Below, piece by piece: positions 1-8,860 of a stretch of 64,000 bases of DNA (position 1 is the first letter of the stretch; the number at the start of each line of letters is the position of its first letter). The position numbers and the translations under genes were made by a program. The notes beneath the pieces are model-generated. The model was given only the letters and a program-made list of their open reading frames with translations, was not told the origin of the DNA and ran no database searches. Location: assembly GCF_013520985.1 (NCBI RefSeq), contig NZ_JACDTY010000015.1:62001-126000 (forward strand), read 5' to 3'. This stretch comes from Mesorhizobium neociceri (GTDB taxonomy: Bacteria; Pseudomonadota; Alphaproteobacteria; Rhizobiales; Rhizobiaceae).

Positions 1-257
1 GCTGTCAGCAGCGCCAGCCGCAGCGTGGCGGCGAGTTCCGGCGGATCAAGGGCCTGCGGCAAGGCCGTTACGGCTGCTGCCTCGAACCCCGGAAACAATG
101 TCGTCTGGAGATGGCCGTCATAGGCTATCAGCTGCTTTTCGAGCTGCGGCCACAGCCAGATCAGCGCCTCGCGATCCCCCACCCGCGACGTGATCGCCGC
201 AACGATCGCCTCGACCCCGTTCTTGACAATCTGGTCAACATTGGCATCGGCTGTCAT
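1..257 (-). CDS. Hypothetical protein, 3' end outside window
   Basis: An open frame reads leftward from ATG 257-255 to the window edge without a stop, giving about 85 residues that begin MTADANVDQIVKNGV. A strong ribosome site (GGAGGA, about 6 nt upstream of the ATG) fixes the start. The visible part is soluble and mixed helical, with a WLWPQLEKQL stretch near residue 35 and no signal peptide or membrane segment. I do not recognise the family, and the C-terminus is missing, so no function is proposed. The good RBS and uninterrupted frame make it a likely real gene. Confidence 0.6.
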   Translation of the reverse strand, partial: MTADANVDQIVKNGVEAIVAAITSRVGDREALIWLWPQLEKQLIAYDGHLQTTLFPGFEAAAVTALPQALDPPELAATLRLALLT

Positions 258-1056
258 CGCAAATCCTCCAGGATATAGCGCGACTCGGTCAGAAAGACCG
301 CAGAATCGCGTGCCTCCCATCTTGCCGGCCAGCGCTTGAAAAAAGACGAATCCACTGCACCCCCCGGTCAAGCAGTCGCAAACATCTGACGCGATACTAC
401 CGCATCCCGTTTTTCTTTCAACGGCGAAGTGATGCTTTTGTCTCAGAACTATAGTTTGCTCTCCGCAAGCGTCAAAGTCACGAACAACTTGGGCTGCGAG
501 CGGTTGCACCTTGTGGCGATCCGCGTCACCGAAATCAGCGTTGACCGATTGGGCAGATCATCCGCGCCCAACTGTTTTCCTTGGCCCAGGTGCGGCGGGC
601 GCTATCCGGAAATCCTCCACGTAACGGAGGCTTGCTACCGGCCGAGGGTGATGGCAGGATAAAAGGCCGCAACGAGCGGCCTCTGGCGGTCGTTGCGTTC
701 CGATGGATTTTGAAGCATTTTCCCAAGGTGCGGGTTCTCCTCACAATGTGCGGCAGCCTCGTTTCTCCTTGGTCGCCCTTAACTTTTCGCAATGTGCGCT
801 CTGCCTGCCTCAGGCCGCAGGGCATGTAATTCCACGGGGTCAAGCCTCATGACAGAGATTTGTGCTCGAGGCGTATGCCGTCGGCGAAGACAAGGCATCG
901 CGTCACAAACAGCGGCCCCTGGCATTCGTGTCCGGGCGAAGAATGCCGTTGCGTACCTCACGCCCTTATGTCTCAAAACAGGTCGGTAGACCCGCGGATG
1001 ATTTCGAAGCTGCGGGGTTGCCCACGGTCCGGCGAGAATTCTAAAAGACGTTCATA
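258..1056. other. 800-bp intergenic region without a supported gene
   Basis: Several short frames exist on both strands, but none has a convincing ribosome site or recognisable protein. The only clear structure is a GC-rich hairpin at 664-682 that behaves as a terminator for minus-strand transcription. The region must also carry the divergent promoters for the left-edge gene and the glycosyltransferase operon starting at 1057. I could not assign promoter boxes with confidence. Confidence 0.5.
657..682 (-). terminator. Putative intrinsic terminator (minus strand)
   Basis: A 7-bp perfect stem AGGCCGC/GCGGCCT with a 5-nt loop is followed, on the minus strand, by a short T run (TTTT). No protein gene on the minus strand clearly ends here, so it may terminate an untranslated RNA transcribed from about 700-850. 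Confidence 0.4.
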
Positions 1057-2271
1057 ATGACACAGCACGCAAAAGACGCTCGAATTCTCATGTACAGCCA
1101 CGACACGTTCGGGCTCGGCCATTTGCAGCGCTGCCGAACGATTGCGCATTCGCTGGTCGGGGATTTCCGCGGACTTCAGGTGCTTATCATTTCGGGTGCG
1201 ACGATCGCCGGCGCCTTCGACTACCGCGCCCGCGTCGACTTCGTGAAGATCCCCAGCGTCATCAAGCTGCGCAACGGCGAATACACCTCGTTGGAAAAGG
1301 ATATCGACCTGCATGAGACGCTGAGGATGCGGCAATCGATCATCCGCCACACGGCCGAGAGCTTCCGGCCGGATATCTTCATCGTCGACAAGGAACCGCT
1401 CGGCCTGCGCGGTGAGATCGAGGACACGCTGTCCTACCTCAAGACGCGGGGCACCACGCTCGTTCTTGGCCTGCGCGAGGTGATGGATGCGCCACATCTG
1501 CTCGAAGCTGAGTGGGCACGCAAGGATGTGATGCGCAAGATCGGCCTGTTCTACGACAAGGTCTGGGTCTATGGCCCTCCGGATTTCTACGATCCGTTGA
1601 CCGGCCTGGATGTGCCGCCGGCGGTCAGGGCAAAGATGAAGTTCGTCGGTTTCCTGCAACGGAGCCTGCAGCAGAACCAGTTGCCCGGCCACCGGCCTGA
1701 GGGCGACTATATTCTGGTAACCACCGGTGGCGGCGGTGACGGCGCCGACCTGATCCACAACGTCATCGAGGCCTATCAGCAGGATCCGCGATTGCAACAC
1801 AGGGCGCTGATCGTGCTTGGGCCTTACATGCCGGCGCGCAAGCGCAACAAGCTGGTCAGGAAGGGGGCCAAGATCCCCTATGTGAAGATCATCGAGTTCG
1901 ACAACCGCATGGAAGAGCTGATTGCCGGTGCCAAGGCGGTGGTGGCGATGGGCGGTTACAACACCTATTGCGAGATATTGTCTTTCGACAAGCCGGCGCT
2001 GATCGTGCCGCGCATCACGCCGCGCGAGGAACAACTCATTCGAGCAAGGCGCGCAGCCGAACTCGGCCTCATCGACATGCTCTTGCCGGAAGAAGCCGAG
2101 GATTCCCAGCGGTTTGCCGATGCACTACAGATGTTGCCGAACCGGCCCCGCCCATCGCAGAGCAATGCGCATCTGACGCTGGAAGGGCTGCCTCATATTT
2201 CCGAAATCGTCGCTGAACTGCTCGACCGTCGGGCCGGCCATTACCTTTCGGTCATTGAAGGCACGAACTGA
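1057..2271 (+). CDS. MurG-like glycosyltransferase (GT-B fold)
   Basis: Protein of 404 residues, probably a cytoplasmic sugar transferase of the predicted-glycosyltransferase group related to MurG/GT28. The N-terminal lobe has the GLGHLQRCR acceptor-side loop (residues 19-27). The C-terminal lobe has a glycine-rich nucleotide-sugar loop, GGGGDGAD (near 224), and the GGYNTYCE donor-site motif (near 299), followed by a PR-rich segment with EEQ. It is first in a run of three overlapping glycosyltransferase genes and resembles the third (3514-4665), suggesting an old duplication. The start ATG 1057 lies just after a stop-containing leader. Donor and acceptor sugars cannot be told from sequence. 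The context points to surface polysaccharide assembly. Confidence 0.85.
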   Translation: MTQHAKDARILMYSHDTFGLGHLQRCRTIAHSLVGDFRGLQVLIISGATIAGAFDYRARVDFVKIPSVIKLRNGEYTSLEKDIDLHETLRMRQSIIRHTAESFRPDIFIVDKEPLGLRGEIEDTLSYLKTRGTTLVLGLREVMDAPHLLEAEWARKDVMRKIGLFYDKVWVYGPPDFYDPLTGLDVPPAVRAKMKFVGFLQRSLQQNQLPGHRPEGDYILVTTGGGGDGADLIHNVIEAYQQDPRLQHRALIVLGPYMPARKRNKLVRKGAKIPYVKIIEFDNRMEELIAGAKAVVAMGGYNTYCEILSFDKPALIVPRITPREEQLIRARRAAELGLIDMLLPEEAEDSQRFADALQMLPNRPRPSQSNAHLTLEGLPHISEIVAELLDRRAGHYLSVIEGTN

Positions 2272-3517
2272 GTTGCAAAACCGCAAGATCGTCGTGGTTC
2301 TGAAGGGCTATCCGCGGCTGTCGGAAACCTTCATCGCGCAGGAATTGCTCGGCCTGGAGCGTGCGGGCTTCGACCTGATACTCTTCGCGCTCAGGCGGCC
2401 GACCGACGCAAAGCGTCACCCCGTGCACGACGAGATCAAGGCGCCCGTCCATTATCTGCCGGAATATCTGCATAGGGAGCCGTGGCGCGTGCTTCGCTCG
2501 CTGTTTGCTTGTCTGCCGCGGCTGGGCTTCTGGCGCGCGCTCGGATCGCTGGCTGCCGATATCCGACGCGACTTTACGCGCAATCGCGTGCGCCGCTTCG
2601 GGCAAGCGCTGGTGCTGGCGGCCGAATGGCCGCAAGACGCGGGCTGGCTGCATGCCCATTTCGTGCATACGCCGGCATCGGTGACGCGCTATGCCAGCCA
2701 GCTTCGTGGCCAGCCCTGGAGCTGCTCGGCCCATGCCAAGGACATCTGGACTTCGGCGGATTGGGATCTGGCCGGCAAGCTTTCCTCGGCACGCTGGACG
2801 GTCACCTGCACGCAGACCGGCTTCGACCGTCTGAAAAAACTCGCCAACGGCAACTCGTCCGTGCATCTGAGCTATCATGGGCTCGACCTTGATCGCTTCG
2901 GCAGTTTCGGCGCGGCGCGAAAGCAGCATGACGGCTCGGCGCAGGGCGAACCGGTCACCATTCTGAGTGTCGGGCGCGCCGTTGCAAAGAAAGGTTATGA
3001 CACGTTGCTGGAGGCCCTCGCCCTCTTGCCTGGTGATCTGGCGTGGCGGTTCGAGCATATCGGCGGCGGTGAGGAACTGGAACGGCTCAAGGCGCTGGCG
3101 CGAAAGCTCGGACTGGAGGGTCGCGTCTCCTGGAAAGGCGCGCTGGCGCAGAAAGAGGTGCTTGAGCACTATCGCAGCGCCGACATCTTCGCCCTGGCCT
3201 GCAGAATCACCGCGGATGGCGATCGGGACGGTCTGCCAAATGTTCTGGTGGAGGCGGCCAGCCAGCGGCTTGCCTGCGTGTCGACCGATATTTCCGGCGT
3301 GCCGGAGCTTTTATCGTCGGATGAAACAGGGTTGCTGGTGCCGACGGAAAGCCCGACTGCCCTGGCACAGGCGCTGGAGCGCCTGATCCGTGATCCCGTG
3401 CTGCGCGCCCGCCTCGGCGACGCCGCGGAGCGGCGCGTGCGCGGCAATTTCGATCATATGGCAAGCATCGGACAGCTCAAGGACCTGTTCGAGCGGGAGT
3501 GGCGGGCCGCCGAATGA
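2255..3517 (+). CDS. Glycosyltransferase family 4 protein
   Basis: Protein of 420 residues of the GT-B, GT4 type. It opens with VVVLKGYPRLSETFIAQE, typical of exopolysaccharide GT4 enzymes, and has the donor-binding segment PNVLVEAASQRLACVSTD around residue 328, with the conserved Glu of the EX7E motif region. The frame begins at TTG 2255 and overlaps the previous gene by 17 bp; a second TTG at 2273 would abolish the overlap. Translational coupling in the three-gene operon is likely. Probably retaining, cytoplasmic and acting on a lipid-linked or nucleotide sugar; the actual linkage is unknown. Confidence 0.88.
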   Translation: MKARTELQNRKIVVVLKGYPRLSETFIAQELLGLERAGFDLILFALRRPTDAKRHPVHDEIKAPVHYLPEYLHREPWRVLRSLFACLPRLGFWRALGSLAADIRRDFTRNRVRRFGQALVLAAEWPQDAGWLHAHFVHTPASVTRYASQLRGQPWSCSAHAKDIWTSADWDLAGKLSSARWTVTCTQTGFDRLKKLANGNSSVHLSYHGLDLDRFGSFGAARKQHDGSAQGEPVTILSVGRAVAKKGYDTLLEALALLPGDLAWRFEHIGGGEELERLKALARKLGLEGRVSWKGALAQKEVLEHYRSADIFALACRITADGDRDGLPNVLVEAASQRLACVSTDISGVPELLSSDETGLLVPTESPTALAQALERLIRDPVLRARLGDAAERRVRGNFDHMASIGQLKDLFEREWRAAE

Positions 3518-4665
3518 GGCGGCTGCGCGCTTTGTTCTATGTCCAGCACCTGCTCGGCATCGGCCATCTCGCGCGCGCCAGCCGCATTGCGGCGGCTATG
3601 GCCGATGACGGGTTTGACGTAACCGTCGTGACCGGCGGAGCGCCGATCGCGGGCTTTCCGGGACCGGGCGTGAAATCCGTAACCCTGCCGCCTGTGACCT
3701 CCGGTGACGAAGGATTTTCCGGACTTGTCGACCTGCAGGGCAAACCCATCGACGATGATTTCAAGAAATCGCGCTCCGAGATGCTGCTGCAGGCATTTCG
3801 GGATTGCAGGCCTGACATCGTCATTATCGAAGCGTTTCCCTTTGGGCGCCGGCAGATGCGTTTCGAACTCTTGCCGCTGATCGAGGCCATCGATGCGACG
3901 TCGCCGAGACCGCTGCTGGCGACGTCCGTGCGCGATATCCTTCAGGAGCGCGTCAAGCCGGGCCGAAACGAGGAAACGGTCGATCTCATCAACCGGCATT
4001 TCGACCTTGTCATGGTCCATGGCGATCCGGCTTTCGCAACCATCGACAAGACATTTCCACTGGCCGGGGCGATCAAAGCCGAGATCGCCTACACCGGGCT
4101 CGTTGCCGCGCCGCCGGCGCCCACGGCCTCCGAGCGTTTCGACGTTCTGGTCTCGGTTGGCGGCGGGGCCGCCGGAAAGAGCCTTGTCAGATCCACTGTC
4201 GCAGCGGCGCGGAATGCCGACAACGCCTGGAAATGGTGTTTGATCACCGGCCCAAACCTGCCGAAGGACGAGTTTGACGCGATCTCAGGCGATGCCGTGC
4301 CGGGCCTGTCCATCTTCCGGTTCCGCGAGGATTTCGCCAGCCTGCTGACCGGCGCCCGGCTGTCAGTCTCGCAGGCGGGTTACAACACGGTCTGCGATGT
4401 CCTGCGCGCGGGGTGCCGCTCGCTGCTCGTTCCCTTTGCAGCCGGCGGGGAAACCGAACAGACGGTTCGCGCCCTGATGCTCGAAGAACTCGGTCTTGCT
4501 GCGGTGCTGACGGAAAAGGACCTGACGCCTGAAGGTCTGGCGCAAGCGATCGAACAGGCGCTTGCGGGGCCGGCGCCAGCCGCGCATCGTCTCGATATGG
4601 AAGGCGCGCGTCGCTCAGCGCAAATCCTGCGCGAGCGGTGTCGAACCTGGTCCCCGACATCCTGA
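3514..4665 (+). CDS. MurG-like glycosyltransferase, paralogue of the 1057 gene
   Basis: Protein of 383 residues starting at ATG 3514, which overlaps the preceding stop as ATGA, so translation is coupled. A GTG at 3499 would add five residues. It shows the same layout as the protein at 1057: HLLGIGHLARASRI near residue 12, a GGGAAGKS glycine loop near 216 and AGYNTVCDVL near 287. A GT-B fold sugar transferase is well supported by these motifs; substrate is not. Last gene of the glycosyltransferase operon. It is followed only 39 bp later by a convergent methyltransferase gene. Confidence 0.84.
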   Translation: MRRLRALFYVQHLLGIGHLARASRIAAAMADDGFDVTVVTGGAPIAGFPGPGVKSVTLPPVTSGDEGFSGLVDLQGKPIDDDFKKSRSEMLLQAFRDCRPDIVIIEAFPFGRRQMRFELLPLIEAIDATSPRPLLATSVRDILQERVKPGRNEETVDLINRHFDLVMVHGDPAFATIDKTFPLAGAIKAEIAYTGLVAAPPAPTASERFDVLVSVGGGAAGKSLVRSTVAAARNADNAWKWCLITGPNLPKDEFDAISGDAVPGLSIFRFREDFASLLTGARLSVSQAGYNTVCDVLRAGCRSLLVPFAAGGETEQTVRALMLEELGLAAVLTEKDLTPEGLAQAIEQALAGPAPAAHRLDMEGARRSAQILRERCRTWSPTS

Positions 4666-4704
4666 TGTGGGGTCGCGTCTGGGTTCGGTTCGCGCAACGC
4701 GCTT

Positions 4705-5412
4705 TCAAACAGTTCCAATCAGCATGAAGCGTGTGTATTTTTTTGTCGGCAGTTCGCCGGAGAACCTGATCTCCCGTAGCGCCGCCATGGCTTCGAAGGC
4801 TGCAAGTGAAGCCACGCAGTTGATGTGCGTCGGCTCGCTGAAATAATCGTTCGATTGCAGCAGCACATTCGTGCCTCGCGGAAGCAGGGCAAGCCAGGCG
4901 CTGAGATCGGCTATGTGTTCGCAACTCGTGTTGACGACCAGGTCGGGCCGCCCGGCCGCATAGTCGAGTGCATACATATCGTCCGTCAGCGCCCGGAAGC
5001 GGTCGCCGGCTTCCCGGTTGAGGGTCCGGGCGACCGGCCCGACTTCGGGATCGATGTCGATGCTGTCGATCGCAGCGATGTCGAAGCGCGCGTCGTTGAA
5101 AAGCATTGCCGGCAATACGCCGTACCATCCACCCAGAACCCATATGCGACCGAAGCGGCCGCCGCGGCTTTCAAACAGCTTGTCGAGCGCCCACATCTTG
5201 CAGGCGACCTGCTTGTGGTTGAAGGCGTTGGCGATATCGGCCGTCGGATGCTTGGCGATGACGCGCGCCAGCCCGGCCACGAGAGGATGGTTGACGTAGG
5301 TGGCAATTCCCCGTGTTAGGTCCAGGGCTTGCTCGTGCCCGTCCAAGCCGGCATTGCGTGGTTGCGTGACATCCATCATATTCGTCTTGTAGGGTGGGAT
5401 TTCGGGCGACAC
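4705..5412 (-). CDS. Class I SAM-dependent methyltransferase-like protein
   Basis: Protein of 235 residues reading toward the glycosyltransferase operon. A Rossmann-type motif I is present in altered form (IWVLGGWYGVLPAML, about residues 90-105). It is followed by the acidic SAM-ribose loop AAIDSIDIDPEV and by a later NTSCEHI segment, where a typical enzyme has its post-II motif. GGWYG replaces the usual GxGxG, so SAM binding is likely but not certain. No transmembrane segments. Its position between glycan genes suggests sugar or lipid-intermediate modification, which is inference from context only. Confidence 0.7.
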   Translation of the reverse strand: MSPEIPPYKTNMMDVTQPRNAGLDGHEQALDLTRGIATYVNHPLVAGLARVIAKHPTADIANAFNHKQVACKMWALDKLFESRGGRFGRIWVLGGWYGVLPAMLFNDARFDIAAIDSIDIDPEVGPVARTLNREAGDRFRALTDDMYALDYAAGRPDLVVNTSCEHIADLSAWLALLPRGTNVLLQSNDYFSEPTHINCVASLAAFEAMAALREIRFSGELPTKKYTRFMLIGTV

Positions 5413-5453
5413 AACGCAATCTTGCCCCCTGCAAGGCTGTTTGATCCGCGGAC

Positions 5454-5624
5454 ATGATTATGCTGCTAGCCGCTTCGCCATTGCCCGGAGAGAACCGGTT
5501 GCATCTGTCCGGACCGTCGGCGTCCTGCATGCATTGTGGCTTCGAGTTTGTCGTTGGCGACGAAGACATTGCCGATACGCTCTTCGCCGGCAGGTGCTTT
5601 TGCATCCTGCATCCTGCCAACTGA
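5454..5624 (+). CDS. Small cysteine-rich ORF (56 aa) upstream of ABC gene
   Basis: A short frame from ATG 5454 to TGA 5622-5624 encodes 56 residues. The C-terminal half contains CMHC, then 19 residues, then CFC close to the end, a spacing that could bind one metal ion. It ends 17 bp before the ABC-exporter start, in the same orientation, so it could be the first gene of that operon. The ribosome site is weak (GCGGA). I do not recognise the family. It could equally be leader sequence of the ABC mRNA. Confidence 0.42.
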   Translation: MIMLLAASPLPGENRLHLSGPSASCMHCGFEFVVGDEDIADTLFAGRCFCILHPAN

Positions 5625-5641
5625 AGGACCCACAGTCGCAT

Positions 5642-8356
5642 ATGGAACCCAGCCTAGCCCGCTATATCTGGAAGCACACCAGGAAGCAGCAGATCTGGAT
5701 ATTGGCGATCGTCTTGCTTTCGATGATCCCGTATTTCATGTCCTTCGACCTGCCGAAGCTGATCGTCAACGGCCCGATCCAGGGCAAGGGCTTCGAGCAA
5801 CCGGGCGCGACCCTGCCATTCATGAGGCTGCACTATAACCTGCCATTCATTGGCGAGGTCCAGTTCTTCTCCGGTTTTCAACTCGACCGCACGGAGACGC
5901 TGCTTGCCCTGAGCCTCGTGTTCCTCTTGCTGGTCGTCATCAACGGCCTGTTCAAACTCTACATCAACACCTACAAGGGCCGCCTCGGCGAACGCATGCT
6001 GCGGCGTATCCGCTTCGACCTGATCGATCGTGTGCTGCGGTTTCCGCCGATTTACTTCAAGCGGGTGAAATCCGCCGAAGTGGCGACCATGGTGAAGGAC
6101 GAGGTGGAGCCGCTGGGCGGCTTCATCGGCGATGCCTTCCTGCAGCCGGTGCTGCTCGGCGGCCAGGCGCTGACAGCCATGTTGTTCATCATGGTCCAGA
6201 ACGTCTGGCTCGGAATGATAGCGATGGTGATCGTGGCGATCCAGATCGTGCTCATCCCGCGAATGCGGCGGCGGCTGATCGTGCTCGGGCGCCAACGGCA
6301 ATTGACAGCGCGCGCGCTTTCGGGCCGGGTTGGCGAAATCGTCGACGGCATCGGCGCGGTTCACGTCCACGACACGTCGAACTACGAGCGCGCCGACATA
6401 GCTGCCCGGCTCGGGCTCATCTTCAAGATCCGCTTCGATCTTTACCAATGGAAATTCATGGTAAAGTTCCTCAACAATTTTCTCGCGCAGCTCACGCCCT
6501 TTCTGTTCTACATGATCGGCGGCTATCTGGTCATCGGGGGCCGGCTGGACGTCGGCCAGCTCGTGGCCGTGATCGGTGCCTACAAGGACCTGCCCGGACC
6601 GATGAAGGAACTGATCGACTGGGATCAGGATCGGCAGGATGTCCAGGTCAAATATCAGCAGGTCGTTGAACAGTTCACCGTCGAGGATATCATTGCGCCG
6701 GGAATCGGAGCACTGACGATCGACGATCCCGGTCCGATGACAAACCCGCTGTCGGCGGTCGGTCTGTCCATAGCGGACGATGGCGGTGCGATGCTCCTCA
6801 ACCGTATCTCCATGCAGGTCAAGCCGGCTGAGACGGTGGCGCTGGTCAGCACCCCGACAGGTGGAGCGGAGGCACTAGCAGAAGCCTTCGCGCGGCTGAA
6901 CTGGCCGGAAAGCGGAAAGGTCGCTTCGGGCACCGATGACCTGCTTGAACTGCCCGAAGCAGTGACCGGCCGGCGCATGTCCTACGCCTCGTCGGATGTT
7001 TTCCTGTTCCAGGCAAGCCTGCGCGATAACCTGCTCTACGGGTTGAAGCATGCGCCGCTCACATCGGTGACTTATGACGGCGCCGCGGCAGACCGGCAGC
7101 GCTGGAACATCGACGAGGCGCGCCGGTCGGGCAATCCGGATTTCGATACCCACAGCGACTGGATCGACTATGCTTCCGCCGGTGCTACCGGCCCGCACGA
7201 CCTCTTTGAAGCGGTGCGCCGGGTGCTCGACGCGGTTCTTCTGTCGCGCGACATTCTGGATCTTGGCTTGCGCTCTTCGGCCGACCTCACGCGTCACACG
7301 AAGCTTGCCGGGCGGATCGTCGAACTGCGTGCAGCGCTGCGAACCCGGCTGGAACAGGAAGGGCTGCGCGAACTGGTGGTTCCTTTCGAGCCGGGCGCTT
7401 ACAACACGGAAGCGACGATCGGCCAGAACCTGCTCTTCGGCGCTGCCGCCGGCCCCGAACTGGCCGACAAGGCACTGGCGGCCAATCCCTATTTTGCTTC
7501 TGTGCTGAAGCAAGCCGGCCTCGACCGCACGCTCTACGAAATGGGCATGGAGATCGCCGAACAGGCGATCGAGCTGTTTGCCGACCTGCCGCCCGATCAC
7601 CAGTTCTTCCAGCAGCTCGCCTTCATGAGCGCCGAGGAGATACCCGCCTACGAGACCTTGCTGCAGCGGCTCAAGAACCGTCTCTACGAGACGGTTTCGG
7701 AGGCCGACCGGGCCATGATCATCACCTTGAGCTTTGCCTATATCGAGCCCCGGCACCGCTTCGGCCTGCTGACCGACGAGCTGATGAGCAAGATCGTCGC
7801 CGCACGCAACCAGTTCTATGAAAACCTGCCGTCCGAGCTGCAAAACGCGATCGAACGGTATGATCCTGCCAAATACATTGCCGCGGCCACCGTCATGGAC
7901 AACGTCCTGTTCGGGCGTGTGGGCAACAACCATCCCGACGCGCCGGACCGCATACGCTCCATCGTTTATGAAATTCTTGACGAGCTGGGGCTTTATGCCG
8001 AGCTTCTGGATGTCGGCCTTGACTTCAACGTCGGCGCCGGCGGCAGGCGGCTGACCGGTGGACAGCGACAGAAGCTCGATGTTGCCCGGGCTCTGCTCAA
8101 GCGTCCCGATTTTCTCATTCTCAACCGGCCGCTGTCGGCGCTCGACCAGCGTGTGCAGGACAAAGTTCTGCGAAACGTGCTCGAGGAAGCCAGACGCGAC
8201 GACCATTCGCCGGCAATTGTGTGGGTGGTGACGAGTCCGGCAATGGCGATGATGTTCGATCGCGTTATCGTCTTTGACTCCGGCCAATTGGTGGAAGACG
8301 GTACACACGAGACACTTTTGGCAGACAACGGTATCTTCAAGGAACTTCTGTCATAG
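5642..8356 (+). CDS. ABC exporter-like protein with degenerate ATPase
   Basis: Protein of 904 residues. Residues 1-330 form an ABC exporter transmembrane domain, including TM1 near 17-37 and a paired hydrophobic stretch near 180-210. An ABC ATPase fold follows but is badly altered. The Walker A position reads STPTGGAEA with no GK[ST] (about 402). The Q-loop region reads SYASSDVFLF, lacking Gln. Walker B reads FLILNRPLSALD instead of ILDEP (about 824). The H-loop position reads VTSPA, lacking His. The RLTGGQRQK signature (about 803) and the D-loop SALD remain. More than 300 residues are inserted between the Q-loop and signature regions, including two further copies of a NLLFG-like segment. Start ATG 5642 follows a GAAGGA site. 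It is the first large gene of an operon with a cyclic-nucleotide receptor and an MBL protein. ATP hydrolysis as in a normal exporter is unlikely. Confidence 0.85.
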   Translation: MEPSLARYIWKHTRKQQIWILAIVLLSMIPYFMSFDLPKLIVNGPIQGKGFEQPGATLPFMRLHYNLPFIGEVQFFSGFQLDRTETLLALSLVFLLLVVINGLFKLYINTYKGRLGERMLRRIRFDLIDRVLRFPPIYFKRVKSAEVATMVKDEVEPLGGFIGDAFLQPVLLGGQALTAMLFIMVQNVWLGMIAMVIVAIQIVLIPRMRRRLIVLGRQRQLTARALSGRVGEIVDGIGAVHVHDTSNYERADIAARLGLIFKIRFDLYQWKFMVKFLNNFLAQLTPFLFYMIGGYLVIGGRLDVGQLVAVIGAYKDLPGPMKELIDWDQDRQDVQVKYQQVVEQFTVEDIIAPGIGALTIDDPGPMTNPLSAVGLSIADDGGAMLLNRISMQVKPAETVALVSTPTGGAEALAEAFARLNWPESGKVASGTDDLLELPEAVTGRRMSYASSDVFLFQASLRDNLLYGLKHAPLTSVTYDGAAADRQRWNIDEARRSGNPDFDTHSDWIDYASAGATGPHDLFEAVRRVLDAVLLSRDILDLGLRSSADLTRHTKLAGRIVELRAALRTRLEQEGLRELVVPFEPGAYNTEATIGQNLLFGAAAGPELADKALAANPYFASVLKQAGLDRTLYEMGMEIAEQAIELFADLPPDHQFFQQLAFMSAEEIPAYETLLQRLKNRLYETVSEADRAMIITLSFAYIEPRHRFGLLTDELMSKIVAARNQFYENLPSELQNAIERYDPAKYIAAATVMDNVLFGRVGNNHPDAPDRIRSIVYEILDELGLYAELLDVGLDFNVGAGGRRLTGGQRQKLDVARALLKRPDFLILNRPLSALDQRVQDKVLRNVLEEARRDDHSPAIVWVVTSPAMAMMFDRVIVFDSGQLVEDGTHETLLADNGIFKELLS

Positions 8357-8390
8357 TCTGGCAGACGCGAATTTAGGAAGGTTTGCGACA

Positions 8391-8837
8391 ATGCTGCTCA
8401 AGGATGAAGTTGGAATGCTGCAACGCGTTCCCTTGTTCTCTGGCATCGAGCCGGCAAAGCTCAAGCTGCTCGCGTTCACGTCCGATCGCGTGAACTACAG
8501 CGCCGGCCAGATTCTTTTCCGGCAGGGCGACGAGGCAGACGCTGCCTATGTCATCCTCTCAGGCAGGGCGGATATTCTGGTCGATTCCGACAGCGGGCCG
8601 ATAAAAGTTGCCGAACTGCTGCCAAATTCGATCGTCGGCGAGATCGCCATATTGTGCAACAGCTCCCGCACTGCCACCGTCAGAGCGGCAAGCGATTTGG
8701 AGGCCTTGAGAATCCGCAAGGATCATTTCCTGAGGCTTATGAAGGAGTTCCCGGAAATGACCATCGAGATATTGCGGGTTCTTGCCGATCGGCTAAGCCA
8801 TACGACCGCGGATCTGATCGACGCACGAACCGCCTAG
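8391..8837 (+). CDS. Cyclic nucleotide-binding domain protein
   Basis: Protein of 148 residues consisting of one Crp-type cyclic-nucleotide-binding domain and a short C-terminal helix, with no DNA-binding domain. The phosphate-binding cassette is clear: GEIAIL followed by SRTATVRA (about residues 84-100), with the Arg that contacts the cyclic phosphate. ATG 8391 is preceded by AGGAAGG at good spacing, 34 bp after the ABC gene. As a stand-alone receptor it probably controls a partner by contact, most obviously the adjacent ABC protein. Ligand (cAMP or cGMP) is not predictable. Confidence 0.9.
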   Translation: MLLKDEVGMLQRVPLFSGIEPAKLKLLAFTSDRVNYSAGQILFRQGDEADAAYVILSGRADILVDSDSGPIKVAELLPNSIVGEIAILCNSSRTATVRAASDLEALRIRKDHFLRLMKEFPEMTIEILRVLADRLSHTTADLIDARTA

Positions 8838-8860
8838 AGCTACGATGGGCGAAAAGTAGC

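Noticed and set aside
973..2034. 353-codon minus-strand frame opposite the first glycosyltransferase
   Set aside because: Antisense shadow with no ribosome site or recognisable product.
6875..8308. Long open frame on the minus strand
   Set aside because: It lies wholly opposite the ABC-exporter gene; such antisense frames are frequent in high-GC DNA and its product shows no recognisable motif.
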